The notes under the pieces: model-generated
Database searches by the model: none
What the model was told of the DNA's origin: nothing
The model's input: the letters and a program-made list of their open reading frames with translations, nothing else
DNA from: Edaphochlamys debaryana
Taxonomy: Eukaryota; Chlorophyta; Chlorophyceae; Chlamydomonadales
Direction of reading: 5' to 3'
Length of the DNA: 64,000 nucleotides
NCBI GenBank assembly: GCA_016858145.1
Contig: JAEHOE010000075.1
Location: 546,743 to 610,742, forward strand
Shown: piece by piece, positions 47,401 to 62,400 of the stretch
Layout of the letters: each line of letters opens with the position of its first letter
How positions within the stretch are numbered: the stretch's first letter is position 1
Position numbers and translations under genes: made by a program

Positions 47401-50400
47401 CCGACCCGTGACCATGAGGGGGGTGGGGTGGTGGTGGATGGGTGTGGAGCGTGGTGGGAGCAGGCAGTGGAGTGGAGTGGACTCACCCAGCTGGCAGCCT
47501 CAACGCTGCAGGACTGCTCTGCTGACAACGATTACTATGCTGACAGGGACTGGGGGGCAGCAGGAGCGAGCTTGCAGGCATCCCGACCCGTGACCATGAG
47601 GGGGGTGGGGTGGTGGTGTGTGGGCGTGGAGTGTGGTGGGAGCAGGCAGTGGAGTGGAGTGGACTCACCCAGCTGGCAGCCTCAACGCTGCAGGACTGCT
47701 CTGCTGACAACGATTACTATGCTGACAGGGACTGGGGGGCAGCAGGAGCGAGCTTGCAGGCATCCCGACCCGTGACCATGAGGGGGGTGGGGTGGTGGTG
47801 GATGGGTGTGGAGTGTGGTGGGAGCAGGCAGTGGAGCATGGGTGGACTCACCCAGCTGGCAGCCTCAACGCTGCAGGACTGCTCTGCTGACAACGATTAC
47901 TATGCTGACAGGGACTGGGGGGCAGCAGGAGCGAGCTTGCAGGCATCCCGACCCGTGACCATGAGGGGGGTGGGGTGGTGGTGGATGGGTGTGGAGCGTG
48001 GTGGGAGCAGGCAGTGGAGTGGAGTGGACTCACCCAGCTGGCAGCCTCAACGCTGCAGGACTGCTCTGCTGACAACGATTACTATGCTGACAGGGACTGG
48101 GGGGCAGCAGGAGCGAGCTTGCAGGCATCCCGACCCGTGACCATGAGGGGGGTGGGGTGGTGGTGGATGGGTGTGGAGCGTGGTGGGAGCAGGCAGTGGA
48201 GTGGAGTGGACTCACCCAGCTGGCAGCCTCAACGCTGCAGGACTGCTCTGCTGACAACGATTACTATGCTGACAGGGACTGGGGGGCAGCAGGAGCGAGC
48301 TTGCAGGCATCCCGACCCGTGACCATGAGGGGGGTGGGGTGGTGGTGTGATGGGTGTGGAGTGTGGTGGGAGCAGGCAGTGGAGCATGGGTGGACTCACC
48401 CAGCTGGCAGCCTCAACGCTGCAGGACTGCTCTGCTGACAACGATTACTATGCTGACAGGGACTGGGGGGCAGCAGGAGCGAGCTTGCAGGCATCCCGAC
48501 CCGTGACCATGAGGGGGGTGGGGTGGTGGTGGATGGGTGTGGAGTGTGGTGGGAGCAGGCAGTGGAGTGGAGTGGACTCACCCAGCTGGCAGCCTCAACG
48601 CTGCAGGACTGCTCTGCTGACAACGATTACTATGCTGACAGGGACTGGGGGGCAGCAGGAGCGAGCTTGCAGGCATCCCGACCCGTGACCATGAGGGGGG
48701 TGGGGTGGTGGTGTGTGGGCGTGGAGTGTGGTGGGAGCAGGCAGTGGAGCATGGTGGACTCACCCAGCTGGCAGCCTCAACGCTGCAGGACTGCTCTGCT
48801 GACAACGATTACTATGCTGACAGGGACTGGGGGGCAGCAGGAGCGAGCTTGCAGGCATCCCGACCCGTGACCATGAGGGGGGTGGGGTGGTGGTGGATGG
48901 GTGTGGAGCGTGGTGGGAGCAGGCAGTGGAGTGGAGTGGACTCACCCAGCTGGCAGCCTCAACGCTGCAGGACTGCTCTGCTGACAACGATTACTATGCT
49001 GACAGGGACTGGGGGGCAGCAGGAGCGAGCTTGCAGGCATCCCGACCCGTGACCATGAGGGGGGTGGGGTGGTGGTGGATGGGTGTGGAGTGTGGTGGGA
49101 GCAGGCAGTGGAGCATGGTGGACTCACCCAGCTGGCAGCCTCAACGCTGCAGGACTGCTCTGCTGACAACGATTACTATGCTGACAGGGACTGGGGGGCA
49201 GCAGGAGCGAGCTTGCAGGCATCCCGACCCGTGACCATGAGGGGGGTGGGGTGGTGGTGGATGGGTGTGGAGCGTGGTGGGAGCAGGCAGTGGAGTGGAG
49301 TGGACTCACCCAGCTGGCAGCCTCAACGCTGCAGGACTGCTCTGCTGACAACGATTACTATGCTGACAGGGACTGGGGGGCAGCAGGAGCGAGCTTGCAG
49401 GCATCCCGACCCGTGACCATGAGGGGGGTGGGGTGGTGGTGGATGGGTGTGGAGCGTGGTGGGAGCAGGCAGTGGAGTGGAGTGGACTCACCCAGCTGGC
49501 AGCCTCAACGCTGCAGGACTGCTCTGCTGACAACGATTACTATGCTGACAGGGACTGGGGGGCAGCAGGAGCGAGCTTGCAGGCATCCCGACCCGTGACC
49601 ATGAGGGGGGTGGGGTGGTGGTGGATGGGTGTGGAGCGTGGTGGGAGCAGGCAGTGGAGTGGAGTGGACTCACCCAGCTGGCAGCCTCAACGCTGCAGGA
49701 CTGCTCTGCTGACAACGATTACTATGCTGACAGGGACTGGGGGGCAGCAGGAGCGAGCTTGCAGGCATCCCGACCCGTGACCATGAGGGGGGTGGGGTGG
49801 TGGTGGATGGGTGTGGAGTGTGGTGGGAGCAGGCAGTGGAGCATGGTGGACTCACCCAGCTGGCAGCCTCAACGCTGCAGGACTGCTCTGCTGACAACGA
49901 TTACTATGCTGACAGGGACTGGGGGGCAGCAGGAGCGAGCTTGCAGGCATCCCGACCCGTGACCATGAGGGGGGTGGGGTGGTGGTGTGATGGGTGTGGA
50001 GTGTGGTGGGAGCAGGCAGTGGAGATGGAGTGGACTCACCCAGCTGGCAGCCTCAACGCTGCAGGACTGCTCTGCTGACAACGATTACTATGCTGACAGG
50101 GACTGGGGGGCAGCAGGAGCGAGCTTGCAGGCATCCCGACCCGTGACCATGAGGGGGGTGGGGTGGTGGTGGATGGGTGTGGAGCGTGGTGGGAGCAGGC
50201 AGTGGAGTGGAGTGGACTCACCCAGCTGGCAGCCTCAACGCTGCAGGACTGCTCTGCTGACAACGATTACTATGCTGACAGGGACTGGGGGGCAGCAGGA
50301 GCGAGCTTGCAGGCATCCCGACCCGTGACCATGAGGGGGGTGGGGTGGTGGTGTGATGGGCGTGGAGTGTGGTGGGAGCAGGCAGTGGAGCATGGTGGAC

Positions 50401-53400
50401 TCACCCAGCTGGCAGCCTAAACGCTGCAGGACTGCTCTGCTGACAACGATTACTATGCTGACAGGGACTGGGGGGCAGCAGGAGCGAGCTTGCAGGCATC
50501 CCGACCCGTGACCATGAGGGGGGTGGGGTGGTGGTGGATGGGTGTGGAGCGTGGTGGGAGCAGGCAGTGGAGTGGAGTGGACTCACCCAGCTGGCAGCCT
50601 CAACGCTGCAGGACTGCTCTGCTGACAACGATTACTATGCTGACAGGGACTGGGGGGCAGCAGGAGCGAGCTTGCAGGCATCCCGACCCGTGACCATGAG
50701 GGGGGTGGGGTGGTGGTGTGATGGGTGTGGAGTGTGGTGGGAGCAGGCAGTGGAGCATGGAGTGGACTCACCCAGCTGGCAGCCTCAACGCTGCAGGACT
50801 GCTCTGCTGACAACGATTACTATGCTGACAGGGACTGGGGGGCAGCAGGAGCGAGCTTGCAGGCATCCCGACCCGTGACCATGAGGGGGGTGGGGTGGTG
50901 GTGGATGGGTGTGGAGCGTGGTGGGAGCAGGCAGTGGAGTGGAGTGGACTCACCCAGCTGGCAGCCTCAACGCTGCAGGACTGCTCTGCTGACAACGATT
51001 ACTATGCTGACAGGGACTGGGGGGCAGCAGGAGCGAGCTTGCAGGCATCCCGACCCGTGACCATGAGGGGGGTGGGGTGGTGGTGGATGGGTGTGGAGTG
51101 TGGTGGGAGCAGGCAGTGGAGCATGGTGGACTCACCCAGCTGGCAGCCTCAACGCTGCAGGACTGCTCTGCTGACAACGATTACTATGCTGACAGGGACT
51201 GGGGGGCAGCAGGAGCGAGCTTGCAGGCATCCCGACCCGTGACCATGAGGGGGGTGGGGTGGTGGTGGATGGGTGTGGAGCGTGGTGGGAGCAGGCAGTG
51301 GAGTGGAGTGGACTCACCCAGCTGGCAGCCTCAACGCTGCAGGACTGCTCTGCTGACAACGATTACTATGCTGACAGGGACTGGGGGGCAGCAGGAGCGA
51401 GCTTGCAGGCATCCCGACCCGTGACCATGAGGGGGGTGGGGTGGTGGTGTGATGGGCGTGGAGTGTGGTGGGAGCAGGCAGTGGAGCATGGTGGACTCAC
51501 CCAGCTGGCAGCCTCAACGCTGCAGGACTGCTCTGCTGACAACGATTACTATGCTGACAGGGACTGGGGGGCAGCAGGAGCGAGCTTGCAGGCATCCCGA
51601 CCCGTGACCATGAGGGGGGTGGGGTGGTGGTGGATGGGTGTGGAGCGTGGTGGGAGCAGGCAGTGGAGTGGAGTGGACTCACCCAGCTGGCAGCCTCAAC
51701 GCTGCAGGACTGCTCTGCTGACAACGATTACTATGCTGACAGGGACTGGGGGGCAGCAGGAGCGAGCTTGCAGGCATCCCGACCCGTGACCATGAGGGGG
51801 GTGGGGTGGTGGTGGATGGGTGTGGAGCGTGGTGGGAGCAGGCAGTGGAGTGGAGTGGACTCACCCAGCTGGCAGCCTCAACGCTGCAGGACTGCTCTGC
51901 TGACAACGATTACTATGCTGACAGGGACTGGGGGGCAGCAGGAGCGAGCTTGCAGGCATCCCGACCCGTGACCATGAGGGGGGTGGGGTGGTGGTGGATG
52001 GGTGTGGAGCGTGGTGGGAGCAGGCAGTGGAGTGGAGTGGACTCACCCAGCTGGCAGCCTCAACGCTGCAGGACTGCTCTGCTGACAACGATTACTATGC
52101 TGACAGGGACTGGGGGGCAGCAGGAGCGAGCTTGCAGGCATCCCGACCCGTGACCATGAGGGGGGTGGGGTGGTGGTGGATGGGTGTGGAGCTGTGGTGG
52201 GAGCAGGCAGTGGAGCATGGAGTGGACTCACCCAGCTGGCAGCCTCAACGCTGCAGGACTGCTCTGCTGACAACGATTACTATGCTGACAGGGACTGGGG
52301 GGCAGCAGGAGCGAGCTTGCAGGCATCCCGACCCGTGACCATGAGGGGGGTGGGGTGGTGGTGGATGGGTGTGGAGCGTGGTGGGAGCAGGCAGTGGAGT
52401 GGAGTGGACTCACCCAGCTGGCAGCCTCAAACGCTGCAGGACTGCTCTGCTGACAACGATTACTATGCTGACAGGGACTGGGGGGCAGCAGGAGCGAGCT
52501 TGCAGGCATCCCGACCCGTGACCATGAGGGGGGTGGGGTGGTGGTGGATGGGTGTGGAGCGTGGTGGGAGCAGGCAGTGGAGTGGAGTGGACTCACCCAG
52601 CTGGCAGCCTCAACGCTGCAGGACTGCTCTGCTGACAACGATTACTATGCTGACAGGGACTGGGGGGCAGCAGGAGCGAGCTTGCAGGCATCCCGACCCG
52701 TGACCATGAGGGGGGTGGGGTGGTGGTGTGTGGGCGTGGAGTGTGGTGGGAGCAGGCAGTGGAGCATGGTGGACTCACCCAGCTGGCAGCCTCAACGCTG
52801 CAGGACTGCTCTGCTGACAACGATTACTATGCTGACAGGGACTGGGGGGCAGCAGGAGCGAGCTTGCAGGCATCCCGACCCGTGACCATGAGGGGGGTGG
52901 GGTGGTGGTGGATGGGTGTGGAGCGTGGTGGGAGCAGGCAGTGGAGTGGAGTGGACTCACCCAGCTGGCAGCCTCAACGCTGCAGGACTGCTCTGCTGAC
53001 AACGATTACTATGCTGACAGGGACTGGGGGGCAGCAGGAGCGAGCTTGCAGGCATCCCGACCCGTGACCATGAGGGGGGTGGGGTGGTGGTGGATGGGTG
53101 TGGAGTGTGGTGGGAGCAGGCAGTGGAGCATGGTGGACTCACCCAGCTGGCAGCCTCAACGCTGCAGGACTGCTCTGCTGACAACGATTACTATGCTGAC
53201 AGGGACTGGGGGGCAGCAGGAGCGAGCTTGCAGGCATCCCGACCCGTGACCATGAGGGGGGTGGGGTGGTGGTGGATGGGTGTGGAGCGTGGTGGGAGCA
53301 GGCAGTGGAGTGGAGTGGACTCACCCAGCTGGCAGCCTCAACGCTGCAGGACTGCTCTGCTGACAACGATTACTATGCTGACAGGGACTGGGGGGCAGCA

Positions 53401-56400
53401 GGAGCGAGCTTGCAGGCATCCCGACCCGTGACCATGAGGGGGGTGGGGTGGTGGTGGATGGGTGTGGAGTGTGGTGGGAGCAGGCAGTGGAGCATGGAGT
53501 GGACTCACCCAGCTGGCAGCCTCAACGCTGCAGGACTGCTCTGCTGACAACGATTACTATGCTGACAGGGACTGGGGGGCAGCAGGAGCGAGCTTGCAGG
53601 CATCCCGACCCGTGACCATGAGGGGGGTGGGGTGGTGGTGGATGGGTGTGGAGCGTGGTGGGAGCAGGCAGTGGAGTGGAGTGGACTCACCCAGCTGGCA
53701 GCCTCAACGCTGCAGGACTGCTCTGCTGACAACGATTACTATGCTGACAGGGACTGGGGGGCAGCAGGAGCGAGCTTGCAGGCATCCCGACCCGTGACCA
53801 TGAGGGGGGTGGGGTGGTGGTGTGTGGGCGTGGAGTGTGGTGGGAGCAGGCAGTGGAGCATGGTGGACTCACCCAGCTGGCAGCCTCAACGCTGCAGGAC
53901 TGCTCTGCTGACAACGATTACTATGCTGACAGGGACTGGGGGGCAGCAGGAGCGAGCTTGCAGGCATCCCGACCCGTGACCATGAGGGGGGTGGGGTGGT
54001 GGTGGATGGGTGTGGAGCGTGGTGGGAGCAGGCAGTGGAGTGGAGTGGACTCACCCAGCTGGCAGCCTCAACGCTGCAGGACTGCTCTGCTGACAACGAT
54101 TACTATGCTGACAGGGACTGGGGGGCAGCAGGAGCGAGCTTGCAGGCATCCCGACCCGTGACCATGAGGGGGGTGGGGTGGTGGTGGATGGGTGTGGAGC
54201 GTGGTGGGAGCAGGCAGTGGAGTGGAGTGGACTCACCCAGCTGGCAGCCTCAACGCTGCAGGACTGCTCTGCTGACAACGATTACTATGCTGACAGGGAC
54301 TGGGGGGCAGCAGGAGCGAGCTTGCAGGCATCCCGACCCGTGACCATGAGGGGGGTGGGGTGGTGGTGGATGGGTGTGGAGCGTGGTGGGAGCAGGCAGT
54401 GGAGTGGAGTGGACTCACCCAGCTGGCAGCCTCAACGCTGCAGGACTGCTCTGCTGACAACGATTACTATGCTGACAGGGACTGGGGGGCAGCAGGAGCG
54501 AGCTTGCAGGCATCCCGACCCGTGACCATGAGGGGGGTGGGGTGGTGGTGGATGGGTGTGGAGCGTGGTGGGAGCAGGCAGTGGAGATGGAGTGGACTCA
54601 CCCAGCTGGCAGCCTCAACGCTGCAGGACTGCTCTGCTGACAACGATTACTATGCTGACAGGGACTGGGGGGCAGCAGGAGCGAGCTTGCAGGCATCCCG
54701 ACCCGTGACCATGAGGGGGGGTGGGGTGGTGGTGGATGGGTGTGGAGCGTGGTGGGAGCAGGCAGTGGAGTGGAGTGGACTCACCCAGCTGGCAGCCTCA
54801 ACGCTGCAGGACTGCTCTGCTGACAACGATTACTATGCTGACAGGGACTGGGGGGCAGCAGGAGCGAGCTTGCAGGCATCCCGACCCGTGACCATGAGGG
54901 GGGTGGGGTGGTGGTGGATGGGTGTGGAGCTGTGGTGGGAGCAGGCAGTGGAGCATGGTGGACTCACCCAGCTGGCAGCCTCAACGCTGCAGGACTGCTC
55001 TGCTGACAACGATTACTATGCTGACAGGGACTGGGGGGCAGCAGGAGCGAGCTTGCAGGCATCCCGACCCGTGACCATGAGGGGGGTGGGGTGGTGGTGT
55101 GATGGGTGTGGAGCTGTGGTGGGAGCAGGCAGTGGAGCATGAGTGGACTCACCCAGCTGGCAGCCTCAACGCTGCAGGACTGCTCTGCTGACAACGATTA
55201 CTATGCTGACAGGGACTGGGGGGCAGCAGGAGCGAGCTTGCAGGCATCCCGACCCGTGACCATGAGGGGGGTGGGGTGGTGGTGGATGGGTGTGGAGCGT
55301 GGTGGGAGCAGGCAGTGGAGTGGAGTGGACTCACCCAGCTGGCAGCCTCAACGCTGCAGGACTGCTCTGCTGACAACGATTACTATGCTGACAGGGACTG
55401 GGGGGCAGCAGGAGCGAGCTTGCAGGCATCCCGACCCGTGACCATGAGGGGGGTGGGGTGGTGGTGTGTGGGCGTGGAGTGTGGTGGGAGCAGGCAGTGG
55501 AGCATGGTGGACTCACCCAGCTGGCAGCCTAAACGCTGCAGGACTGCTCTGCTGACAACGATTACTATGCTGACAGGGACTGGGGGGCAGCAGGAGCGAG
55601 CTTGCAGGCATCCCGACCCGTGACCATGAGGGGGGTGGGGTGGTGGTGGATGGGTGTGGAGCGTGGTGGGAGCAGGCAGTGGAGTGGAGTGGACTCACCC
55701 AGCTGGCAGCCTCAACGCTGCAGGACTGCTCTGCTGACAACGATTACTATGCTGACAGGGACTGGGGGGCAGCAGGAGCGAGCTTGCAGGCATCCCGACC
55801 CGTGACCATGAGGGGGGTGGGGTGGTGGTGTGATGGGTGTGGAGCGTGGTGGGAGCAGGCAGTGGAGATGGAGTGGACTCACCCAGCTGGCAGCCTAAAC
55901 GCTGCAGGACTGCTCTGCTGACAACGATTACTATGCTGACAGGGACTGGGGGGCAGCAGGAGCGAGCTTGCAGGCATCCCGACCCGTGACCATGAGGGGG
56001 GTGGGGTGGTGGTGGATGGGTGTGGAGCGTGGTGGGAGCAGGCAGTGGAGTGGAGTGGACTCACCCAGCTGGCAGCCTCAACGCTGCAGGACTGCTCTGC
56101 TGACAACGATTACTATGCTGACAGGGACTGGGGGGCAGCAGGAGCGAGCTTGCAGGCATCCCGACCCGTGACCATGAGGGGGGTGGGGTGGTGGTGGATG
56201 GGTGTGGAGTGTGGTGGGAGCAGGCAGTGGAGCATGGTGGACTCACCCAGCTGGCAGCCTCAACGCTGCAGGACTGCTCTGCTGACAACGATTACTATGC
56301 TGACAGGGACTGGGGGGCAGCAGGAGCGAGCTTGCAGGCATCCCGACCCGTGACCATGAGGGGGGTGGGGTGGTGGTGGATGGGTGTGGAGCGTGGTGGG

Positions 56401-59400
56401 AGCAGGCAGTGGAGTGGAGTGGACTCACCCAGCTGGCAGCCTCAACGCTGCAGGACTTGCTCTGCTGACAACGATTACTATGCTGACAGGGACTGGGGGG
56501 CAGCAGGAGCGAGCTTGCAGGCATCCCGACCCGTGACCATGAGGGGGGTGGGGTGGTGGTGGATGGGTGTGGAGTGTGGTGGGAGCAGGCAGTGGAGCAT
56601 GGTGGACTCACCCAGCTGGCAGCCTCAACGCTGCAGGACTGCTCTGCTGACAACGATTACTATGCTGACAGGGACTGGGGGGCAGCAGGAGCGAGCTTGC
56701 AGGCATCCCGACCCGTGACCATGAGGGGGGTGGGGTGGTGGTGGATGGGTGTGGAGCGTGGTGGGAGCAGGCAGTGGAGTGGAGTGGACTCACCCAGCTG
56801 GCAGCCTCAACGCTGCAGGACTGCTCTGCTGACAACGATTACTATGCTGACAGGGACTGGGGGGCAGCAGGAGCGAGCTTGCAGGCATCCCGACCCGTGA
56901 CCATGAGGGGGGTGGGGTGGTGGTGTGTGGGCTGTGGAGTGTGGTGGGAGCAGGCAGTGGAGCATGGTGGACTCACCCAGCTGGCAGCCTCAACGCTGCA
57001 GGACTGCTCTGCTGACAACGATTACTATGCTGACAGGGACTGGGGGGCAGCAGGAGCGAGCTTGCAGGCATCCCGACCCGTGACCATGAGGGGGGTGGGG
57101 TGGTGGTGGATGGGTGTGGAGCGTGGTGGGAGCAGGCAGTGGAGTGGAGTGGACTCACCCAGCTGGCAGCCTCAACGCTGCAGGACTGCTCTGCTGACAA
57201 CGATTACTATGCTGACAGGGACTGGGGGGCAGCAGGAGCGAGCTTGCAGGCATCCCGACCCGTGACCATGAGGGGGGTGGGGTGGTGGTGTGATGGGTGT
57301 GGAGTGTGGTGGGAGCAGGCAGTGGAGCATGGTGGACTCACCCAGCTGGCAGCCTAAACGCTGCAGGACTGCTCTGCTGACAACGATTACTATGCTGACA
57401 GGGACTGGGGGGCAGCAGGAGCGAGCTTGCAGGCATCCCGACCCGTGACCATGAGGGGGGTGGGGTGGTGGTGGATGGGTGTGGAGCGTGGTGGGAGCAG
57501 GCAGTGGAGTGGAGTGGACTCACCCAGCTGGCAGCCTCAACGCTGCAGGACTGCTCTGCTGACAACGATTACTATGCTGACAGGGACTGGGGGGCAGCAG
57601 GAGCGAGCTTGCAGGCATCCCGACCCGTGACCATGAGGGGGGTGGGGTGGTGGTGTGATGGGCGTGGAGTGTGGTGGGAGCAGGCAGTGGAGCATGGTGG
57701 ACTCACCCAGCTGGCAGCCTCAACGCTGCAGGACTGCTCTGCTGACAACGATTACTATGCTGACAGGGACTGGGGGGCAGCAGGAGCGAGCTTGCAGGCA
57801 TCCCGACCCGTGACCATGAGGGGGGTGGGGTGGTGGTGGATGGGTGTGGAGCGTGGTGGGAGCAGGCAGTGGAGTGGAGTGGACTCACCCAGCTGGCAGC
57901 CTCAACGCTGCAGGACTGCTCTGCTGACAACGATTACTATGCTGACAGGGACTGGGGGGCAGCAGGAGCGAGCTTGCAGGCATCCCGACCCGTGACCATG
58001 AGGGGGGTGGGGGTGGTGGTGGATGGGTGTGGAGTGTGGTGGGAGCAGGCAGTGGAGCATGGTGGACTCACCCAGCTGGCAGCCTCAACGCTGCAGGACT
58101 GCTCTGCTGACAACGATTACTATGCTGACAGGGACTGGGGGGCAGCAGGAGCGAGCTTGCAGGCATCCCGACCCGTGACCATGAGGGGGGTGGGGTGGTG
58201 GTGGATGGGTGTGGAGCGTGGTGGGAGCAGGCAGTGGAGTGGAGTGGACTCACCCAGCTGGCAGCCTCAACGCTGCAGGACTGCTCTGCTGACAACGATT
58301 ACTATGCTGACAGGGACTGGGGGGCAGCAGGAGCGAGCTTGCAGGCATCCCGACCCGTGACCATGAGGGGGGTGGGGTGGTGGTGTGATGGGTGTGGAGT
58401 GTGGTGGGAGCAGGCAGTGGAGCATGGTGGACTCACCCAGCTGGCAGCCTCAACGCTGCAGGACTGCTCTGCTGACAAACGATTACTATGCTGACAGGGA
58501 CTGGGGGGCAGCAGGAGCGAGCTTGCAGGCATCCCGACCCGTGACCATGAGGGGGGTGGGGTGGTGGTGGATGGGTGTGGAGCGTGGTGGGAGCAGGCAG
58601 TGGAGTGGAGTGGACTCACCCAGCTGGCAGCCTCAAACGCTGCAGGACTGCTCTGCTGACAACGATTACTATGCTGACAGGGACTGGGGGGCAGCAGGAG
58701 CGAGCTTGCAGGCATCCCGACCCGTGACCATGAGGGGGGTGGGGTGGTGGTGTGATGGGTGTGGAGCGTGGTGGGAGCAGGCAGTGGAGCATGGTGGACT
58801 CACCCAGCTGGCAGCCTCAACGCTGCAGGACTGCTCTGCTGACAACGATTACTATGCTGACAGGGACTGGGGGGCAGCAGGAGCGAGCTTGCAGGCATCC
58901 CGACCCGTGACCATGAGGGGGGTGGGGTGGTGGTGGATGGGTGTGGAGCGTGGTGGGAGCAGGCAGTGGAGTGGAGTGGACTCACCCAGCTGGCAGCCTC
59001 AACGCTGCAGGACTGCTCTGCTGACAACGATTACTATGCTGACAGGGACTGGGGGGCAGCAGGAGCGAGCTTGCAGGCATCCCGACCCGTGACCATGAGG
59101 GGGGGTGGGGTGGTGGTGGATGGGTGTGGAGCGTGGTGGGAGCAGGCAGTGGAGTGGAGTGGACTCACCCAGCTGGCAGCCTCAACGCTGCAGGACTGCT
59201 CTGCTGACAACGATTACTATGCTGACAGGGACTGGGGGGCAGCAGGAGCGAGCTTGCAGGCATCCCGACCCGTGACCATGAGGGGGGTGGGGTGGTGGTG
59301 GATGGGTGTGGAGCGTGGTGGGAGCAGGCAGTGGAGTGGAGTGGACTCACCCAGCTGGCAGCCTCAACGCTGCAGGACTGCTCTGCTGACAACGATTACT

Positions 59401-62400
59401 ATGCTGACAGGGACTGGGGGGCAGCAGGAGCGAGCTTGCAGGCATCCCGACCCGTGACCATGAGGGGGGTGGGGTGGTGGTGGATGGGTGTGGAGTGTGG
59501 TGGGAGCAGGCAGTGGAGCATGGAGTGGACTCACCCAGCTGGCAGCCTCAACGCTGCAGGACTGCTCTGCTGACAACGATTACTATGCTGACAGGGACTG
59601 GGGGGCAGCAGGAGCGAGCTTGCAGGCATCCCGACCCGTGACCATGAGGGGGGTGGGGTGGTGGTGGATGGGTGTGGAGCGTGGTGGGAGCAGGCAGTGG
59701 AGTGGAGTGGACTCACCCAGCTGGCAGCCTCAACGCTGCAGGACTGCTCTGCTGACAACGATTACTATGCTGACAGGGACTGGGGGGCAGCAGGAGCGAG
59801 CTTGCAGGCATCCCGACCCGTGACCATGAGGGGGGTGGGGTGGTGGTGTGATGGGCTGTGGAGTGTGGTGGGAGCAGGCAGTGGAGCATGGGTGGACTCA
59901 CCCAGCTGGCAGCCTAAACGCTGCAGGACTGCTCTGCTGACAACGATTACTATGCTGACAGGGACTGGGGGGCAGCAGGAGCGAGCTTGCAGGCATCCCG
60001 ACCCGTGACCATGAGGGGGGTGGGGTGGTGGTGGATGGGTGTGGAGCGTGGTGGGAGCAGGCAGTGGAGTGGAGTGGACTCACCCAGCTGGCAGCCTCAA
60101 CGCTGCAGGACTGCTCTGCTGACAACGATTACTATGCTGACAGGGACTGGGGGGCAGCAGGAGCGAGCTTGCAGGCATCCCGACCCGTGACCATGAGGGG
60201 GGTGGGGTGGTGGTGGATGGGTGTGGAGTGTGGTGGGAGCAGGCAGTGGAGCATGGTGGACTCACCCAGCTGGCAGCCTCAACGCTGCAGGACTGCTCTG
60301 CTGACAACGATTACTATGCTGACAGGGACTGGGGGGCAGCAGGAGCGAGCTTGCAGGCATCCCGACCCGTGACCATGAGGGGGGTGGGGTGGTGGTGGAT
60401 GGGTGTGGAGCGTGGTGGGAGCAGGCAGTGGAGTGGAGTGGACTCACCCAGCTGGCAGCCTCAACGCTGCAGGACTGCTCTGCTGACAACGATTACTATG
60501 CTGACAGGGACTGGGGGGCAGCAGGAGCGAGCTTGCAGGCATCCCGACCCGTGACCATGAGGGGGGTGGGGTGGTGGTGTGTGGGCGTGGAGTGTGGTGG
60601 GAGCAGGCAGTGGAGCATGGTGGACTCACCCAGCTGGCAGCCTCAACGCTGCAGGACTGCTCTGCTGACAACGATTACTATGCTGACAGGGACTGGGGGG
60701 CAGCAGGAGCGAGCTTGCAGGCATCCCGACCCGTGACCATGAGGGGGGTGGGGTGGTGGTGGATGGGTGTGGAGCGTGGTGGGAGCAGGCAGTGGAGTGG
60801 AGTGGACTCACCCAGCTGGCAGCCTCAACGCTGCAGGACTGCTCTGCTGACAACGATTACTATGCTGACAGGGACTGGGGGGCAGCAGGAGCGAGCTTGC
60901 AGGCATCCCGACCCGTGACCATGAGGGGGGTGGGGTGGTGGTGGATGGGTGTGGAGCGTGGTGGGAGCAGGCAGTGGAGTGGAGTGGACTCACCCAGCTG
61001 GCAGCCTCAACGCTGCAGGACTGCTCTGCTGACAACGATTACTATGCTGACAGGGACTGGGGGCAGCAGGAGCGAGCTTGCAGGCATCCCGACCCGTGAC
61101 CATGAGGGGGGTGGGGTGGTGGTGGATGGGTGTGGAGCGTGGTGGGAGCAGGCAGTGGAGCTGGAGTGGACTCACCCAGCTGGCAGCCTCAACGCTGCAG
61201 GACTGCTCTGCTGACAACGATTACTATGCTGACAGGGACTGGGGGGCAGCAGGAGCGAGCTTGCAGGCATCCCGACCCGTGACCATGAGGGGGGTGGGGT
61301 GGTGGTGGATGGGTGTGGAGCGTGGTGGGAGCAGGCAGTGGAGTGGAGTGGACTTCACCCAGCTGGCAGCCTCAACGCTGCAGGGACTGCTCTGCTGACA
61401 ACGATTACTATGCTGACAGGGACTGGGGGGCAGCAGGAGCGAGCTTGCAGGCATCCCGACCCGTGACCATGAGGGGGGTGGGGTGGTGGTGGATGGGTGT
61501 GGAGCGTGGTGGGAGCAGGCAGTGGAGTGGAGTGGACTCACCCAGCTGGCAGCCTCAAACGCTGCAGGACTGCTCTGCTGACAACGATTACTATGCTGAC
61601 AGGGACTGGGGGGGCAGCAGGAGCGAGCTTGCAGGCATCCCGACCCGTGACCATGAGGGGGGTGGGGTGGTGGTGTGTGGGCTGTGGAGTGTGGTGGGAG
61701 CAGGCAGTGGAGCATGGGTGGACTCACCCAGCTTGGCAGCTCAACGCTGCAGGGACTGCTCTGCTGACAACGATTACTATGCTGACAGGGACTGGGGGGC
61801 AGCAGGAGCGAGCTTGCAGGCATCCCGACCCGTGACCATGAGGGGGGTGGGGTTGGTGGTGGATGGGTGTGGAGCGTGGTGGGAGCAGGCAGTGGAGTGG
61901 AGTGGACTCACCCAGCTGGCCGCCTCAACGCTGCAGACTGCTCTGCTGACAACGATTACTATGCTGACAGGGACTGGGGGGCAGCAGGAGCGAGCTTGCA
62001 GGCATCCCGACCCGTGACCATGAGGGGGGTGGGGGTGGTGGTGGATGGGTGTGGAGCGTGGTGGGAGCAGGCAGTGGAGTGGAGTGGACTCACCCAGCTG
62101 GCAGCCTCAACGCTGCAGGACTGCTCTGCTGACAACGATTACTATGCTGACAGGGACTGGGGGGCAAGCAGGAGCGAGCTTGCAGGCATCCCGACCCTGA
62201 CCATGAGGGGGGTGGGGTGGTGGTGTGGATGGGTGTGGAGCGTGTGGTGGAGCAGGCAGTGGAGTGGAGTGGGACTCACCCAGCTGGCAGCCTCAACGCT
62301 GCAGGACTGCTCTGCTGACAACGATTACTATGCTGACAGGGACTGGGGGGCAGCAGGAGCGAGCTTGCAGGCATCCCGACCCGTGACCATGAGGGGGTGG

